64,000 nucleotides of DNA from Brasenia schreberi (Eukaryota > Streptophyta > Magnoliopsida > Nymphaeales > Cabombaceae): assembly GCA_036023115.1 (NCBI GenBank), contig JAYKKT010000055.1, positions 12,524,501 to 12,588,500 on the forward strand, written 5' to 3'. Under the pieces are notes generated by a model. That model had not been told where the DNA came from, ran no database searches, and saw nothing but the letters and a program-made list of their open reading frames with translations. The translations under genes were made by a program, and so were the position numbers. Below, piece after piece: positions 45,856 through 57,939 of the stretch (positions within the stretch are counted from its first letter, which is position 1; each line of letters begins with the position of its first letter).

Positions 45856-48800
45856 ACCTACTTAGGCATGATGTGTGTGCATCAAATGGCCTAAGTTTGG
45901 CGTGTTTGCACGGTTTGTTCGGGGTTTATTTGATGTAGGCATGCACTCTAGCTCGAGTATGGTGAGTATGCAATGCAACTCACACAACTTGAATGTAAAA
46001 CCCGAAATTTAAAGACTTAGCTGAAGGGAAAACCCAAATTGAATGCAACTCACACGACTTGAATGTAAATTGCAGAAATTTAAATATATCTATATCTTAA
46101 AAGCGGAAAGGCTCAATTGTGTGTGTGGGTGTTGTGTATAAATTGAAATGCAACTCACGCAGCTGAACCGTAAAACGCAACAAAAGGGAGATATAGATAT
46201 AAGAGCGGAAAGGCTCAATGTGACGTGTGTGTATGTGTATAAATTGAAAGACAATACACACGACTGAATTTTAACAACCCAAATTGAATTGCAATACGAC
46301 TCTTATTAGAGTCTTAGGAGTAAGAGCGAAAGCTCAATGTGTGTGAGTGTGGAATGGAAAGACAACGCACACAACTTGAAAATAACACCCCAAATTGAAT
46401 TGCAATACGGTTCTTATTAGAGTCTTAGGAGTAAGAGCGAAGGCTCAATGTGTGTGAGTGTGGAATGGAAAGACAACGCACACAACTTGAAAATAACACC
46501 CCAAATTGAATTGCAATACGGTTCTTATTAGAGTCTTAGGAGTAAGAGCGAAGGCTCAATGTGTGTGAGTGTGGAATGGAAAGACAACGCACACGACTTG
46601 AATGTAAACCCACGCAGCTGAATTTATATAAGTAGAGCTATATCTTAGGGGTTGTCAAGGCCCATGTGTGTGCAAAAGTGTGCAACTAAGAGCGGAAAGG
46701 CTCAAGTGCACGTATGTGTTTGTGTGTTATGCACGTTATTACAACCTGGGGGGAGACAATGCTCCATTACTACAACCCCGTATCAAAATTTAATTAAGTA
46801 CCAAATGTAAGGACTTACAACTCACCTAGTCCGCTATGTGGGGTGTGTCTAGGACGCGTACGCCTTGCTTGTGGAGCTCGGGTCTCATGAGAGTGGAACC
46901 GGAGACCTTTGAGGCTTGGGAGCACTTGAGGACTTGGGAGAGGTATTTGAGTGGGCTTGTGTGGGCCTTGTATGGGCCTGGTATGGGCTGATTTTAGGAT
47001 GACTCGAGCCAAGGTGGCTCGAGTTTGGTTTGAGGTGAGCTTGGGGTAACTCGGGCTGACTTGGTGCAGCCCGGGTCTAGGCCTTGGAGGGGCTGTTTTA
47101 GGATGACTCGAGCCAAGGTTAGGTTCGAGTTCGGTTGTGTTAGATTATGGGCCTTGGTTTAGGTCGTGGGCAGTTCACTAGGTCATGTCATTCCAAGTGT
47201 TGGCTGGGTGCAACAAGGTGAGGCCAAGTGAGTTCTAGCCGGAGGTGTGTCCTAGAGTGCGTCCTAGGTCTGGTTCGGTTGCAGTCAAGGCCAGGGCAGG
47301 CCGGCCAGGGCTGAGCTAGGGCTCGGCCTGGCTGGTTGCTGGTCAGGTTTTAGTTGAGGTAGGTCTACGGGGAAGCTAGATCAGCTAGGTTAAGTCGGTA
47401 GTGGTGTATGGCCAGGTTGAGGGTGAGCTTGGCTGACTTAGCCGAAGGGCAGACCTTGGCTGAATTTGAATGAGACACGGCCTACACTAGCAAGCCGTGT
47501 GCTTTTAGGGATGGCTCGGCCAAAGTAGGCCTAGCTTGGGGTGGTTTAGATGGGGTTCGACCAAGGTAGGTCGAACCTGGTTTGTCTAGGGTAGAGCTCG
47601 GCCAGCAACTGGTCGGGCTAGGTGATGGTTTAGGGAGCTCAAGGTGGGTCTAAGCAAGGGGGTGAAGTGGGGGGTTGGTGATGGTGGAGTTCGGGTAGGT
47701 CAGGTCAAGGTGGGGCGGTGAAAGGTAGTGGCTAGGGCAAGTTGGTTGGTGGCTGTGGGGTTCGGCCAGCACTTGGCTGGACTTACTTGTGGCGGTTTAG
47801 GGTGGTGGTAGGGTTAGTTAGGTGTAGGTGAGTGAGAGCCGAGTGCAAGGTGCACTCGGCTGCACTTAGGGAAGGGAGGCAGTGGTGTGATGAAGGCTAG
47901 GTTGGGGGCAGCCGGTTAAGGTGGTGGTGGGTTTGGTGGTGATGGGCTGAGCTAGGGAGTGGCTCGGTTCAGGTGGAGCCTTGGATGGTGGTGGGTATGG
48001 TGGAGTGGAGTGGTGGTGCTAGGTTTAGGCGGGTTCCATGGAGTGGGTTAGGTTAGGTTTAGAGGGGTATAGAAAGAAGGGTTAGGTCGGTTAGGCTTAC
48101 CTTAGGTGCAGTCCCCTAGGTCCAGCCACCTCCACTCGGTCCAGCCCACTACCACGCTCGCGGTCCACGTCTTGGTGCAGCTAGGTTCAAGTTGGTGTAG
48201 CCCCTTGATCTAGCCTTGGTTAACATGGCTCAAGCCCACTTCACTCATGAGCCCACATGGCTAGGTCTATCACTCCCTCTCTCTCCTCCCAAGCATTTGC
48301 ATGAATCCCTTTGAAATCGACCCCCTCACCTCTATTTATAGACATTTGAGGTGGGTCTTGGATTTGGGTTTGGGTTTGAGATCTAGATCCCAATCCAAAT
48401 CCAAATACTATTTGGATTTGGATCTTGGATCTCGGATATTTTGAGATCCGTATTCGATCCAAACCCAATATTTTTTATAGATACGGATCTGGATATTTTG
48501 GTCCAGATCCGATCCAATCCAAACACTATTTGGATCGACCCAAATCCAAACACTATTTGGATATGGATCTGGATATTTATGGTCAAGATCCAATCTAAAT
48601 TTTCTCTGGATGGTCCTTCTTGGCTTCTTGAGGTGAACGATCTGTGCGGACACTGGCTTCATCAGTGCTCCATCTGGTGCTGGGTTTACCCCAGCTTTGT
48701 CGTCTGGACTCCGTCTCGCCATTCTAGACTCTGTTTTGCTTGATTTTCACCGTTTCGGGCTTTTCTTCGAACGGGCTCTACTTTCTCTTGTTTTTGATCT

Positions 48801-48968
48801 TGGGGGTAGCTTTTGAAGTTCGGGGCTTGAATTCCTCTTCTTGCCTGGGCTCTCTTTTCGCCTTTTGTACCTGTTTTTATATTTTAAAACAGATTGTCAT
48901 TTTGGCTTTGAAAGAGCATTTTGTGTTTTCGAGAGTTTTTGAAATACAGAAAATTTGGGGTGTTTACA
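45856..48968 (-). mobile_element. Copy G 3' LTR, U5 end missing
   Basis: Minus-oriented LTR of the same family as D, ending GGTGTTTACA at 48968. Compared with the 5' LTR of G it lacks the first about 335 bases (53880-54212), including the U5 palindrome. It has tandem repeats with three near-identical 116-bp units (46270-46610), direct-repeat/stem motif 46734-46775, hairpin array 47002-47861, donor-like site 48100 and TATA box. Confidence 0.88.
48333..48340 (-). promoter_or_regulatory. LTR TATA box, copy G 3' LTR
   Basis: TATAAATA on the minus strand, 240 bases above donor-like AAGGTAAGC at 48100. Confidence 0.6.
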
Positions 48969-50480
48969 GATGCCCCTCTTTGGCATTATCCAAATTGATT
49001 TGGATAATGGCAAAGAAGAAACACCCCATTTTGGTTTCTCTCTCAAATTTTCTCGAGAATACACCATTTTTTATTTCGCAAAACCCTGTTTTCTTTTACC
49101 ACAGGTGGGGATTTTTAGCAAAAGGGAGCTTTTCCTAGCTGTTCTTCCTATGTATGATCATGCATGGATGACTTTTTGAATGCATGCATGGAAAACTTTT
49201 ATTTTGGGTTTTTGAGCCCGAAGAGAGCCTTTTGAGGTTGGCTGCTCCGAGCAAGGTTTTCCCATGTCTTTTTGACATTTTTTGGGTTTTTGAGTTTTAG
49301 AGAGAGCCTTTTGAGGCTGTCTGCTCTAAGCAGGTTCTACCATTGACTTTTTGACATTCGTGGGTTTTTTTCGAAAATTTCTTTTTGAAAAGGAACTCCT
49401 TTTAACTTGTATCGAAAAGGACTTCCATTTTTCATACTCCCCTTCATTCGGGTTTCAATACCTGCTACTAAGTAGAGGTTTTTTGGGTAGGAAAACTTGA
49501 AAAACATTTCAAATTTCCATTTCCTACAAAACAAATTCGAGTTCTCAAATAAAATGAAATCCAAATAAGCCGATTTTATTCGTACTTTAGGATTTTTTCA
49601 AATTTGAACCTTTTTCTTTGAGGATAAGCCATAGGGATATGGGAAAGAGATACCACGGTCCCTTCTGAAGCGCCCCGTGATTTTAGGCAAAGAGTCGGAA
49701 AATCGCTCTTTGGAGCTTTGGCTTTTTGTTTCTTTTTTTCACAGAGGGTCTCCCTTTGGGAGTATTTTTTCATTAATCCCTCTTTTCTTTAGAGGAGAAG
49801 ACCTCTTTGGAGGAGTTTTTGTATTCCTTGTTTATAAAGGAAAAACCTCTTTGGAGGGAGTTTTTGTATTCTCCTTTTTCTTTTGAACGAGAAGACCTCT
49901 TTCGGAGGAGTTTTTGTATTACCTGTTTATGAAGGGAAGACCACTTTCAGAGGAGTTTTTGCATTCTTGTTTTTTTCTTTTTCTTTTGGACATAGCCAAT
50001 TTTCTTTTTTGGAGAGAGTAGAATGGGGGAAGGCTTATCCCTTTGGTTACTCGATTCAAATGAGATCGTCCTATTTCTTAATAGCATCTGCTATTCGAAA
50101 ATATCTTGATATTTTGAACAAGGCTTAGCCAGGGATTTTTGAAATGTTGCCAATTCGTTTTTGGAAGACTCTACCTTTCGTAAAGTATAAATTCCTCCAT
50201 TCAGGGTTATACAATCAACTTTGATCCTTCTTTCAAGAAGTTTTAAAGGAGTTCGATTTTTCAAAATCTTCTTAAAAGAGTTTAACATAAACCCTTTTGA
50301 ATATTCGGGCATTTTTCGGGTTTTGCTAATTTCGACCCACAATATCAACAAATTTTTTGAATTTTGCTGCCCTTTATAAGACATGGGGACATTCCTACTC
50401 AGGTTTGCCAACCTCTTGGGCTTTCTTCGGGGTGGTATGACATGAATATGATGCATGTTATGCATTCCATGTGATTCAAA
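48969..50480 (-). other. Copy G polypurine tract and 3' untranslated region
   Basis: Polypurine tract complement at 48969-48981. It holds the conserved hairpin (49653-49680) and, at 49795-49975, about four tandem units of roughly 45-50 bp with ACCTCTTT and GGAGTTTTTGTATT. There is no intact gene. Confidence 0.75.
49795..49975. repeat. 45-50-bp tandem repeat in copy G 3' UTR
   Basis: ACCTCT or ACCACT starts recur at 49801, 49845, 49895 and 49940, each followed by GGAG(G)AGTTTTTGTATT-like sequence. Copy E has about two units at 43180-43275 in reverse. Confidence 0.8.
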
Positions 50481-52064
50481 ATGGAAATACATGCTTTTAT
50501 GCAATGGTGAACAAATGAAATGTACATCACAAGTCATGAAGGAGATACATTTTCAAAATTGGTTCCCCATGGAAGGTGTCTAGGGGCTGTATTTAAAAAT
50601 GCCCCGAGCTTGATGGGAATTTCGCATGGCCATATGGTGAAGGGCCATGGCTTTTCAAAAGGATTTTGGATGGACAATGGTATGTTCATGTCCATGCATT
50701 TCCATGGTTTTTCTAACATGATCATTATACTTTTTGCTCAAGGATGAGAAACATAACCAGCCCTAAGTGATCGACATGGCCATCATGTTTGATTTCGACA
50801 TGGTCTCCAGATTTTCATCATGAAACTCATGTGCTTTTTATCCTAACACAATCAAGGTTTTCATATAAACCAGAAGTTGAAAATCTTTCTTTTCAAAGTC
50901 ATATATAGGGTTAAAATTTTTGAAACTTTTAGCAATTTTGGGAAATCCTCCCTTTCTACATGAAGATGGTTTTCATACCTACCCTTGATCAAAATATGTT
51001 TCCTATACTTGATTTTGGTCAAGCACGGTTTTTGGAATTCATTTTGAAAATTCATGCCTTTATGGGACATTTGATCAAATGTAGGGAATGTGTCTCAAAG
51101 AGGCACTTCAGCCACACGATGTAGGGCTTGTCCCTTAATGGAGTCTTGAGTTTTGAACTCATACTCCATTGAAAGGGCTACCATTTATCTTGCCTACCTG
51201 TTAAGATAGGTTTTTCGAATGAGTGCTTCGATGAACATCATCCCCTTTTCCATGACATGGGAGATGATGTCTCGAATTTGGAGGCCTACAGCAAGGCTAA
51301 GCACGATTCCTCTTTTGGCTTGGTGATTCCTTTCACATGCCAATAGAGTTTTCGAAATGTATGGCATATTTTGTATGAATATCATCTTCATTTTGATCGA
51401 ATCAAGCACACAATGAATGAATTGTAATGCTTGGGAGGTTTTTATCAAAAGAATTTTAAAAGCTTTTGGTGAAATGCTAACTCTTTTTTTTTTGAGATTC
51501 TCATTTCTTTTTGAAATTCCCTTTAAAAGTGTTGGATTTGATTCGTATGGAGACCTGCCTATGATGGCTCGATACTTAGGGGGTCGACTCTTATTGCCCC
51601 TTTGGTTTCACATAAACTCGAGTTCTGAGATGATGTCTAGACCCGATGTTTGTTCACATGTATGATTTCATAATGCAATGCATTATGTTTATGCACACAC
51701 TATGGGTTAAACTCATTTCTAAAAATCCCCAATTTCCACAAGTCAAGGATTTTACGAATTTCAAGAAGCTTGGAGGTGTTTATTCCTCCTTGCTTTGGTG
51801 ATTCTCGAGTTTTTAAGTTTTTGAAAAAGCTCTAGGCAAAAAGGTGGACAGGACCAACTTTTGGATACTTGGGTTCTGGGAGTATAAAAAATTTTCGAAA
51901 GCATTTTTACAATTTTTCAAAAATGGGCTTTGTACATGGCCAAAGGCTTTTGAAACAAATTTCTTTTTGGAATTTTCAATTTTCCAAATGTTTTTGAGAT
52001 TTGGTGGGTTTTCAACTTTTTTTGGTTTTTGGTAATATCCAATATTTTTGGTTTTTTTTTTCAA
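50481..52064 (-). pseudogene. Copy G pol remnants
   Basis: Only scraps of pol remain. The interval 50520-50830 resembles the integrase HHCC and early core region in reverse. The interval 51100-51450 resembles the RT-linked RNase H: a frame at 51194-51448 reads YISKTLLACERNHQAK, matching YISKTLLAYERNYQAM of copy B. The interval 51530-51620 resembles the MVSQRGIEVDPSK segment just after RT. The RT YVDD region, second RNase H and integrase core are missing. It cannot encode replication proteins and must have depended on other elements if it moved in this form. Confidence 0.75.
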
Positions 52065-53771
52065 AAGTAGGGATCTTCCATTGAACCTACAAAGAAAACA
52101 TTCATGAATCAGACTCTAATTAATAGGTCTAAGATATGGGTTTCGGTTTTAGAGGTTCTACAGGGCACCCTTGACCCAGATGGTCTTAGGTGGTGGCTCT
52201 GGGGGTATGGGTGGGCTGTAACCTAGTCCGTATCGATTCTTATTGGCTCTAGGTAGGACAAGTTCTACCCTACCTTGGTTTCGGGTTCCCAGGCCCGCGT
52301 AGGGTTTATATCCCATTTTTAGAATCATGTTCCAGGGTTTCTTAGTTTTTGAAAAGTTTTTATACAACTTGTGCCCCTGGAACATAGAATCGTCCATGTT
52401 ATGGGTATATACCATTTCTGTTTTGGATAAAGGGAGTTTGGATTTAGGGGTGAGGGAAGACTTGGGCTTCCACACTACCCTGGTTTGGGAGTTTTGGTCC
52501 TCAAGGAAAGCCATGCTTGGTTCCTTGAGGCATTTTGGATATTTCGGGGTGTTGGAAGACTTGGGCTTCCATACAACCCCGTTTTGGGAGATTTTGTTCT
52601 GAAGAGAAGCATGCTTGGTCCCTTGAGGGATTTTGGATATTTCAGGGTTTTGGAAGACTTATGGTTCCAAATAACCCCATTTTGGAAGATTTTGTTCTCA
52701 AGGGAAGCCGTGCTTGGTCCTTTGAGAGACTTTGAATTTTTCAGGGTGATGGAAGACTTATAGTTCCATACAACCTGATTTTGGGAGAAATTTTCTTCAA
52801 GGGAAGCCAAGATTGCTCCCTCGAAGTTTTTAACTTGCTCCCTAGGTTCAACTCGTGGTGCCCCTAGGGATGGATTTTTTTGTTTCAAAGCCATAGTCTT
52901 GGTTCCAGGGTACAAGATTAGGCTTGAAGAAGTGGGTTTTCCTATGGCAGGGTTATGAGCTCCTAAGATGTCGATGCATGCATTAGGGGTCTCCATGTCT
53001 ACCATTTTTTGAACTTCTTTTTGTTTTCGAAATTCTTTTGGATGGTGCGGGATATTTGGCGCACCTTGAAAATCCTCTAACTTAGCATATTTCATGGGTT
53101 TGTGTGTGCATGGGGGTGAGCCAATGCATCTGATGACCCTATGAGAAGAGAGTTTTGAGGAGGATAGGCTTCAGGCATACCTCTTTGTGGCTCATCTACC
53201 TTTTCAAGGTGAGAACAGGCTGATTTCCCTAGTAACTCTGTTTTAAGTTCTCGTGGATTCACGAGGTGTTCCTTTTCGAAACCTTCCTGTTTTTCACTCT
53301 CATCTCTTTGTAGGGTGTGGGTTTTGTGTCCCACTGTGTGTGTGTGTGCCTAGACTTAGGAATTTCACTTGAATTTTTTGAAATTTCAAAGTTTTGTTTT
53401 TCAAATTTTTTGTCTTTTTGAAAGTTTTCAAGATTTTTTTGATTTTTTGAAACAAAAACATCTTTTTCAGTTTTTTCTTTTGATTTTTGAGAATTTAGAA
53501 GTGTGGGAGTGGAGGATTCGCCCCTTTCTAGGGTTTGGCCTTTTACCTCACATCCTTCGTTGAGTTTAAGATCGGTTTTCTTTTCACGATCTTTGTGTGC
53601 CCGAGATGAGCTGCTATGTGAACGATGGGCTTTAAGCTCCTTGCTTAAAGTATCCATCTTTTGAAATATTTTTTGAATATCAGCTAGCTCCTTTTGGGCC
53701 TTTTCTGTTTTAAAAACCTCTTTTAGCATACTCAACAAGGATTTTCTTGGTTTTTGCTCCATCTTTTGCAA
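52065..53771 (-). pseudogene. Copy G gag N-terminus and G-patch-like linker, capsid missing
   Basis: The first frame from 53771 encodes a charged coiled coil (SLLSMLKEVFKTEKAQKE...DTLSKELKAH), then Lys/Ser-rich sequence to 53259. Frames 52475-53095 and 52158-52514 encode tandem repeats and then a segment DDSMFQGHKLYKNFSKTKKPWNMILKMGYKPYAGLG, matching the G-patch-like linker of copy B. The capsid domain, zinc knuckle and protease core are absent. A splice-acceptor-like TTTGTAG sits at 52091-52087. Confidence 0.75.
52454..52845. repeat. About 100-bp tandem repeats in copy G coding remnant
   Basis: Four units, with GAAGAC at 52455, 52555, 52653 and 52752 (spacings about 100, 98 and 99). On the minus strand the two longest-spaced units read as similar peptides (ASLEE/ASLEN, then WNYKSS/WNHKSS, then SLKGPS). 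Confidence 0.85.
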
Positions 53772-53857
53772 CTTCTAAGTATGCACGATTTTGGAAAAAC
53801 ACCTTTTTTCGAAAATTTGAGTGTAACTTGTTTGTTTGAAGTCTACTTAAGTCTCGG

Positions 53858-53875
53858 CTCCCACCGGGCGTGCCA
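53858..53875 (-). promoter_or_regulatory. Primer-binding site of copy G
   Basis: CTCCCACCGGGCGTGCCA on the plus strand, one base different from the PBS of A and B although G is a different family. It lies four bases from the LTR. Confidence 0.85.
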
Positions 53876-54889
53876 AATCTGTAGACACGGAAAATTTTCA
53901 ACTCCGGGTTCTTTAGGCCTGAAGTGAACCTTTTCGCAATCTACATTCACTTTTAGGGCGTGCCAGCTAGCTTACTCAAACTAGCGATGTATGTTTTGAA
54001 ATATCTGACTTTTAAAAAGCAATTGTGGGCAAGCGGGATCTTTTTGTTGCAAACCTTCTTGCACCGATGCGCAAGGGTTAGTCTGTACGCTTAGAGACTT
54101 CGTTTGAAACAAGTTTTAATCTCAAAATCGATTTTGAACAGCTAAGTGTTTTGAAAACTTTTGGGAATCATGAACTTTGGCGAGTTTTACTCTACGAGGG
54201 TTGGGCGACCCTAAGTCTTTCAATTTCACCTACTTAGGCACGATGTGTGTGCATCAAACGGCCTAAGTTTTGGCGTGTTTACAGGGTTTGTTCAGGGTTT
54301 ATTTGATGCAGGTATGCACTCTAGCTCGAGTATGGCAAGTATGCAATGCAACTCACACAACTTGAATGTAAAACTCGAAATTTAAAGACTTAGCTGAAGG
54401 GAAAACCCAAATTGAATGCAACTCACACGACTTGAATGTAAATTGCAGAAAATTAAATATATCTATATCTTAAGAGCGGAAAGGCTCAATTGTGTGTGTG
54501 GGTGTTGTGTATAAATTGAAATGCAACTCATGCAGTTGAACCGTAAAACACAACAGAAGGGAGATATAGATATAAGAGTGGAAAGGCTCAATGTGGCGTG
54601 TGTGTATGTGTATAAATTGAAAGACAATACACATGACTGAATTTTAGCAACCCAAATTGAATTGCAATATGGCTCTTATTAGAGTCTTGGGAGTAAGAGC
54701 GAAAGCTCAATGTGTGTGAGTGTGGAATGAAAAGACAACGCACACAACTTGAAAATAACACCCCAAATTGAATTGCAATACGGCTCTTATTAGAGTCTTA
54801 GGAGTAAGAGCGAAGGCTCAATGTGTGTGAGGAAAGACAACGCACATGACTTGAATGTAAACCCACGCAGTTGAATTTATATAAGTAGA

Positions 54890-55467
54890 TGTAAACACCC
54901 CGAAATCCCACAAATTTCTCAAAATCCATCTGGTTTTGTACAAGCAGCCCCAAAGGACCATTTTGAGTTTGGAAACCCAGGAGCCTGCCAAACAACCTGT
55001 ATATATGTTTTAAACTTTATCTTTCAAAAACATATGATATAGCTTTTGAAAACCCTTTTAAAACATGTTTTGAAACCCCGAAGCGGCTTGGCCCGATCAA
55101 GACAGGACCAGGAGAGCTAAGAAGAACCCGGAACCGGAGCACACGTCAAGCCCGGCACAGCAATTCTCATATCTGATTCACACCCCAAGATCTCGAACGT
55201 CCAAGACCCTGTTCTTACCAAAATAGCATTTGAAGTCATCTCCGGAAGGCAGAAACGGAGGCGGACGACTATGTTGGCGAAGACCCAACGCAGACGGAGT
55301 ACTGATGCTGTCAGGCCCCGCACGAATCGTCCGTTTCAAACCCAGCTCGAAGGAGTCAGAGTTCAGTTTGGATTGGATCTGGACCATATATATCCAGATT
55401 CCAATCCAAACCCATATGTGGACTTGGATTTGGATTTGGATCCAGAGATCCAATCCAATATCCATAT
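54890..55467 (+). mobile_element. A-family LTR fragment inside copy G 5' LTR
   Basis: Starts with a clean LTR end TGTAAACACC and follows copy C's LTR start for about 578 bases up to the ATCCAAATCC repeats, then breaks off at CCATAT and rejoins G sequence. The left LTR of G shows that about 300 bases of G are missing here. It looks like an insertion followed by one deletion that removed the rest of the LTR and part of G. Confidence 0.88.
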
Positions 55468-56998
55468 TGGGGACTTGGGAGAGGTGTTTGAGTGGGCTTG
55501 TGTGGGCCTTGTATGGGCTTATTTTAGGATGACTCGAGCCAAGGTGGCTCGAGTTTGGTTTGAGGTGAGCTTGGGGTAACTCGGGCTAACTTGGGGCAGC
55601 TCGGATCTAGGCCTTGGAGGGGCTGTTTTAGGATGACTCGAGCCAAGGTGGCTCGAGTTGGGTTTGAAGTGAAGTGTTAACTAGGTTAGGTTCAGTTCAG
55701 TTGGGTTAGATTATAGGCCTTGGTTTAGGTTGTGGGCAGTTTCACTAGGTCATGTCATTCCAAGTGCTCGCTGGGTGCAACAAGGTGAGGCCAAGTGAGT
55801 TCTAGCTGGAGGTGTGTCCTAGGTCAGGTTCGGTTGCAGTCAAGGCCAGGGCTGAGCTAGGGCTCGGCCTGGCTGGATGCTGGTCAGGTTTTAGTTGAGG
55901 TAGGTCTAGGGGGAAGCCAGATCAGCTAGGTTAAGTCGGCCAAGGTGGATGGCCAGGTTGAGGGTGAGTTGGTACACGGCCTGCACCAGTAGGCCGTGGG
56001 CTTGGGGGTGAAGAAAGGACACGGCCTACACTAGCAAGCCGTGGGGTTTCTAGGGAGAGGGCCAGTCGAGTGGCAGGCCTTTGTGGTTTCTTGGTAAGAA
56101 GTGGCCTGCCGAAGGGCAGACCTTGGCTGAATTTGAATGAGACACGACCTGCACCAGTAGGCCGTGTTGTTTTAGGGATGGCTCGACCAAAGTAGGCCGA
56201 GCTTGAGGTGGTTTAGATGGGGTTCGACCAAGGTAGGCCGAACCTGGTTTGTCTAGGGTAGAGCTCGGCCAGCAACTGGCCGGGCTAGGTGATGGTTTAG
56301 GGAGCTCAAGGTGGGTCTAAGCAAGGGGGCGAAGTGGGGGGTTGGTGATGGTGGAGTTCGGGTAGGTCAGGTCAAGGTGGGGCGGTGAAGGGTAGTTGGC
56401 TAGGGCAAGTTGGTTGGTGGTTGTGGGGTTCGGCCAGCACTTGGCTGGACTTACTTGTGGCGGTTTAGGGTGGTGGTAGGGTTAGTTAGGTGTAGGTGAG
56501 AGAGCCGAGTGCAAGGTGCACTCGGCTGCACTTAGGGAAGGGAGGCAGTGGTGTGATGAAGGCTAAGTTGGGGGCAGCCGGTTAAGGTGGTGGTGGGTTT
56601 GGTGGTGATGGGCTGAGCTAGGGAGTGGCTCGGTTCAGGTGGAGCCTTGGATGGTGGTGGGTATGGTGGAGTGGAGTGGTGGTGCTAGGTTTAGGCAGGT
56701 TCCATGGAGTGGGTTAGGTTAGGTTTAAAGGGGTATAGAAAGAAGGGTTAGGTCGGTTAGGCTTACCTTAGGTGCAGTCCCCTAGGTCCAGCCACCTCCA
56801 CTCGGTCCAGCCCACTACCAAGCTCGCGGTCCACGTCTTGGTGCAGCTAGGTTCAAGTTGGTGCAGCCCCTTGATCTAGCCTTGGTTAACATGGCTCAAG
56901 CCCACTTCACTCATGAGCCCACATGGCTAGGTCTATCACTCCCTCTCTCTCCTCCCAAGCATTTGCATGAATCCCTTTGAAATCGACCCCCTCACCTC

Positions 56999-57006
56999 TA
57001 TTTATA
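56999..57006 (-). promoter_or_regulatory. LTR TATA box, copy G 5' LTR
   Basis: TATAAATA on the minus strand, 240 bases above donor-like AAGGTAAGC at 56766, exactly as in the left LTR. Confidence 0.6.
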
Positions 57007-57634
57007 GACATTTGAGGTGGGTCTTGGATTTGGGTTTGGGATTGAGATCTAGATCCAAATCCAAATCCAAACACTATTTGGATCTAGATCTTGGATCTCG
57101 AATATTTTGAGATCCGTATTCAATCCAAACCCAACATTTTTTATGGATACGGATCGGGATATTTTGGTCTAGATCTGATCCAATCCAAACACTATTTGGA
57201 TCGACCCAAATCCAAACACTATTTGGATATGGATCTGGATATTTATGGTCCAGATCCAATCCAAATTTTCTCTAGATGGTCCTTCTTGGCTTCTCGAGGC
57301 GAACGATCTGTGCGAACACTGGCTTCATTAGCTCTCCGTCTGGTGTTGGGTTTTTCTCAGCTTTATCGTCTAGACTCCGTCTCGTCATTCTAAACTCTGT
57401 TTTGCTTGATTTTCACCGTTTCCGGCTTTTCTTCGAACGAGCTCTACTTTCTCTTGTTTTTTATCTTGGGGGTGGCTTTTGAAGTTTGGGGCTTGAATTT
57501 CTCTTCTTGCCTGGGCTCTCCTTTCGCCTTTTGTACCTGTTTTTATATTTTAAAACAGATTGTCATTTTGGCTTTGAAAGAGCATTTTGTGTTTTCGAGA
57601 GCTTTTGAAATACAGAAAATTTGGGGTGTTTACA

Positions 57635-57939
57635 GGAGACATACCTATCGTGGGAAGTGGAAGCCAAGATAGAAGTCAAAAGAACCCCCAAATTAATCGT
57701 TGGTCATATGGGACTAACCATCGGTTGAAAGGAAACTCTCCGAAGATGAATTTAGCAAATAAAGTTGTGCTCTTTCCTTATTTATTACGAAACCTAACTA
57801 AATCTATGTGGTGTAATACACTCTCAGGCAAAGTACTTAGTTGAGAGAGAGAGAGAGTTCACATTTTTGAAACTTGAGATTTTTGCTTGTCGAAGAACCT
57901 TATGTCAAAAAAGAATTATATCAGTAGCACACTAAACAT
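57635..57939. other. Low-copy sequence right of copy G
   Basis: AT-rich sequence with a short GA microsatellite (57844-57857). No recognised gene or repeat; a frame running from the LTR into 57844 is not supported. Confidence 0.5.

Larger units (their letters stand above)
53880..57634 (-). mobile_element. Copy G 5' LTR with an inserted LTR fragment
   Basis: TGTAGACACGG to TGTTTACA. It is the same family as the left LTR. An A-family LTR piece (54890-55467) replaces about 300 bases that are present in the left LTR (46633-46930). It also has about 130 bases with extra hairpins (55975-56105) that the left LTR lacks. U5 10-mer 53956-53965, TATA 56999-57006, donor-like site 56766. The right flank GGAGA has no visible partner because the other LTR end is lost. 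Confidence 0.88.

Noticed and set aside
57587..57844. A gene fragment starting in the copy G LTR
   Set aside because: The frame crosses the LTR boundary, and no recognised protein family or splice structure supports it.
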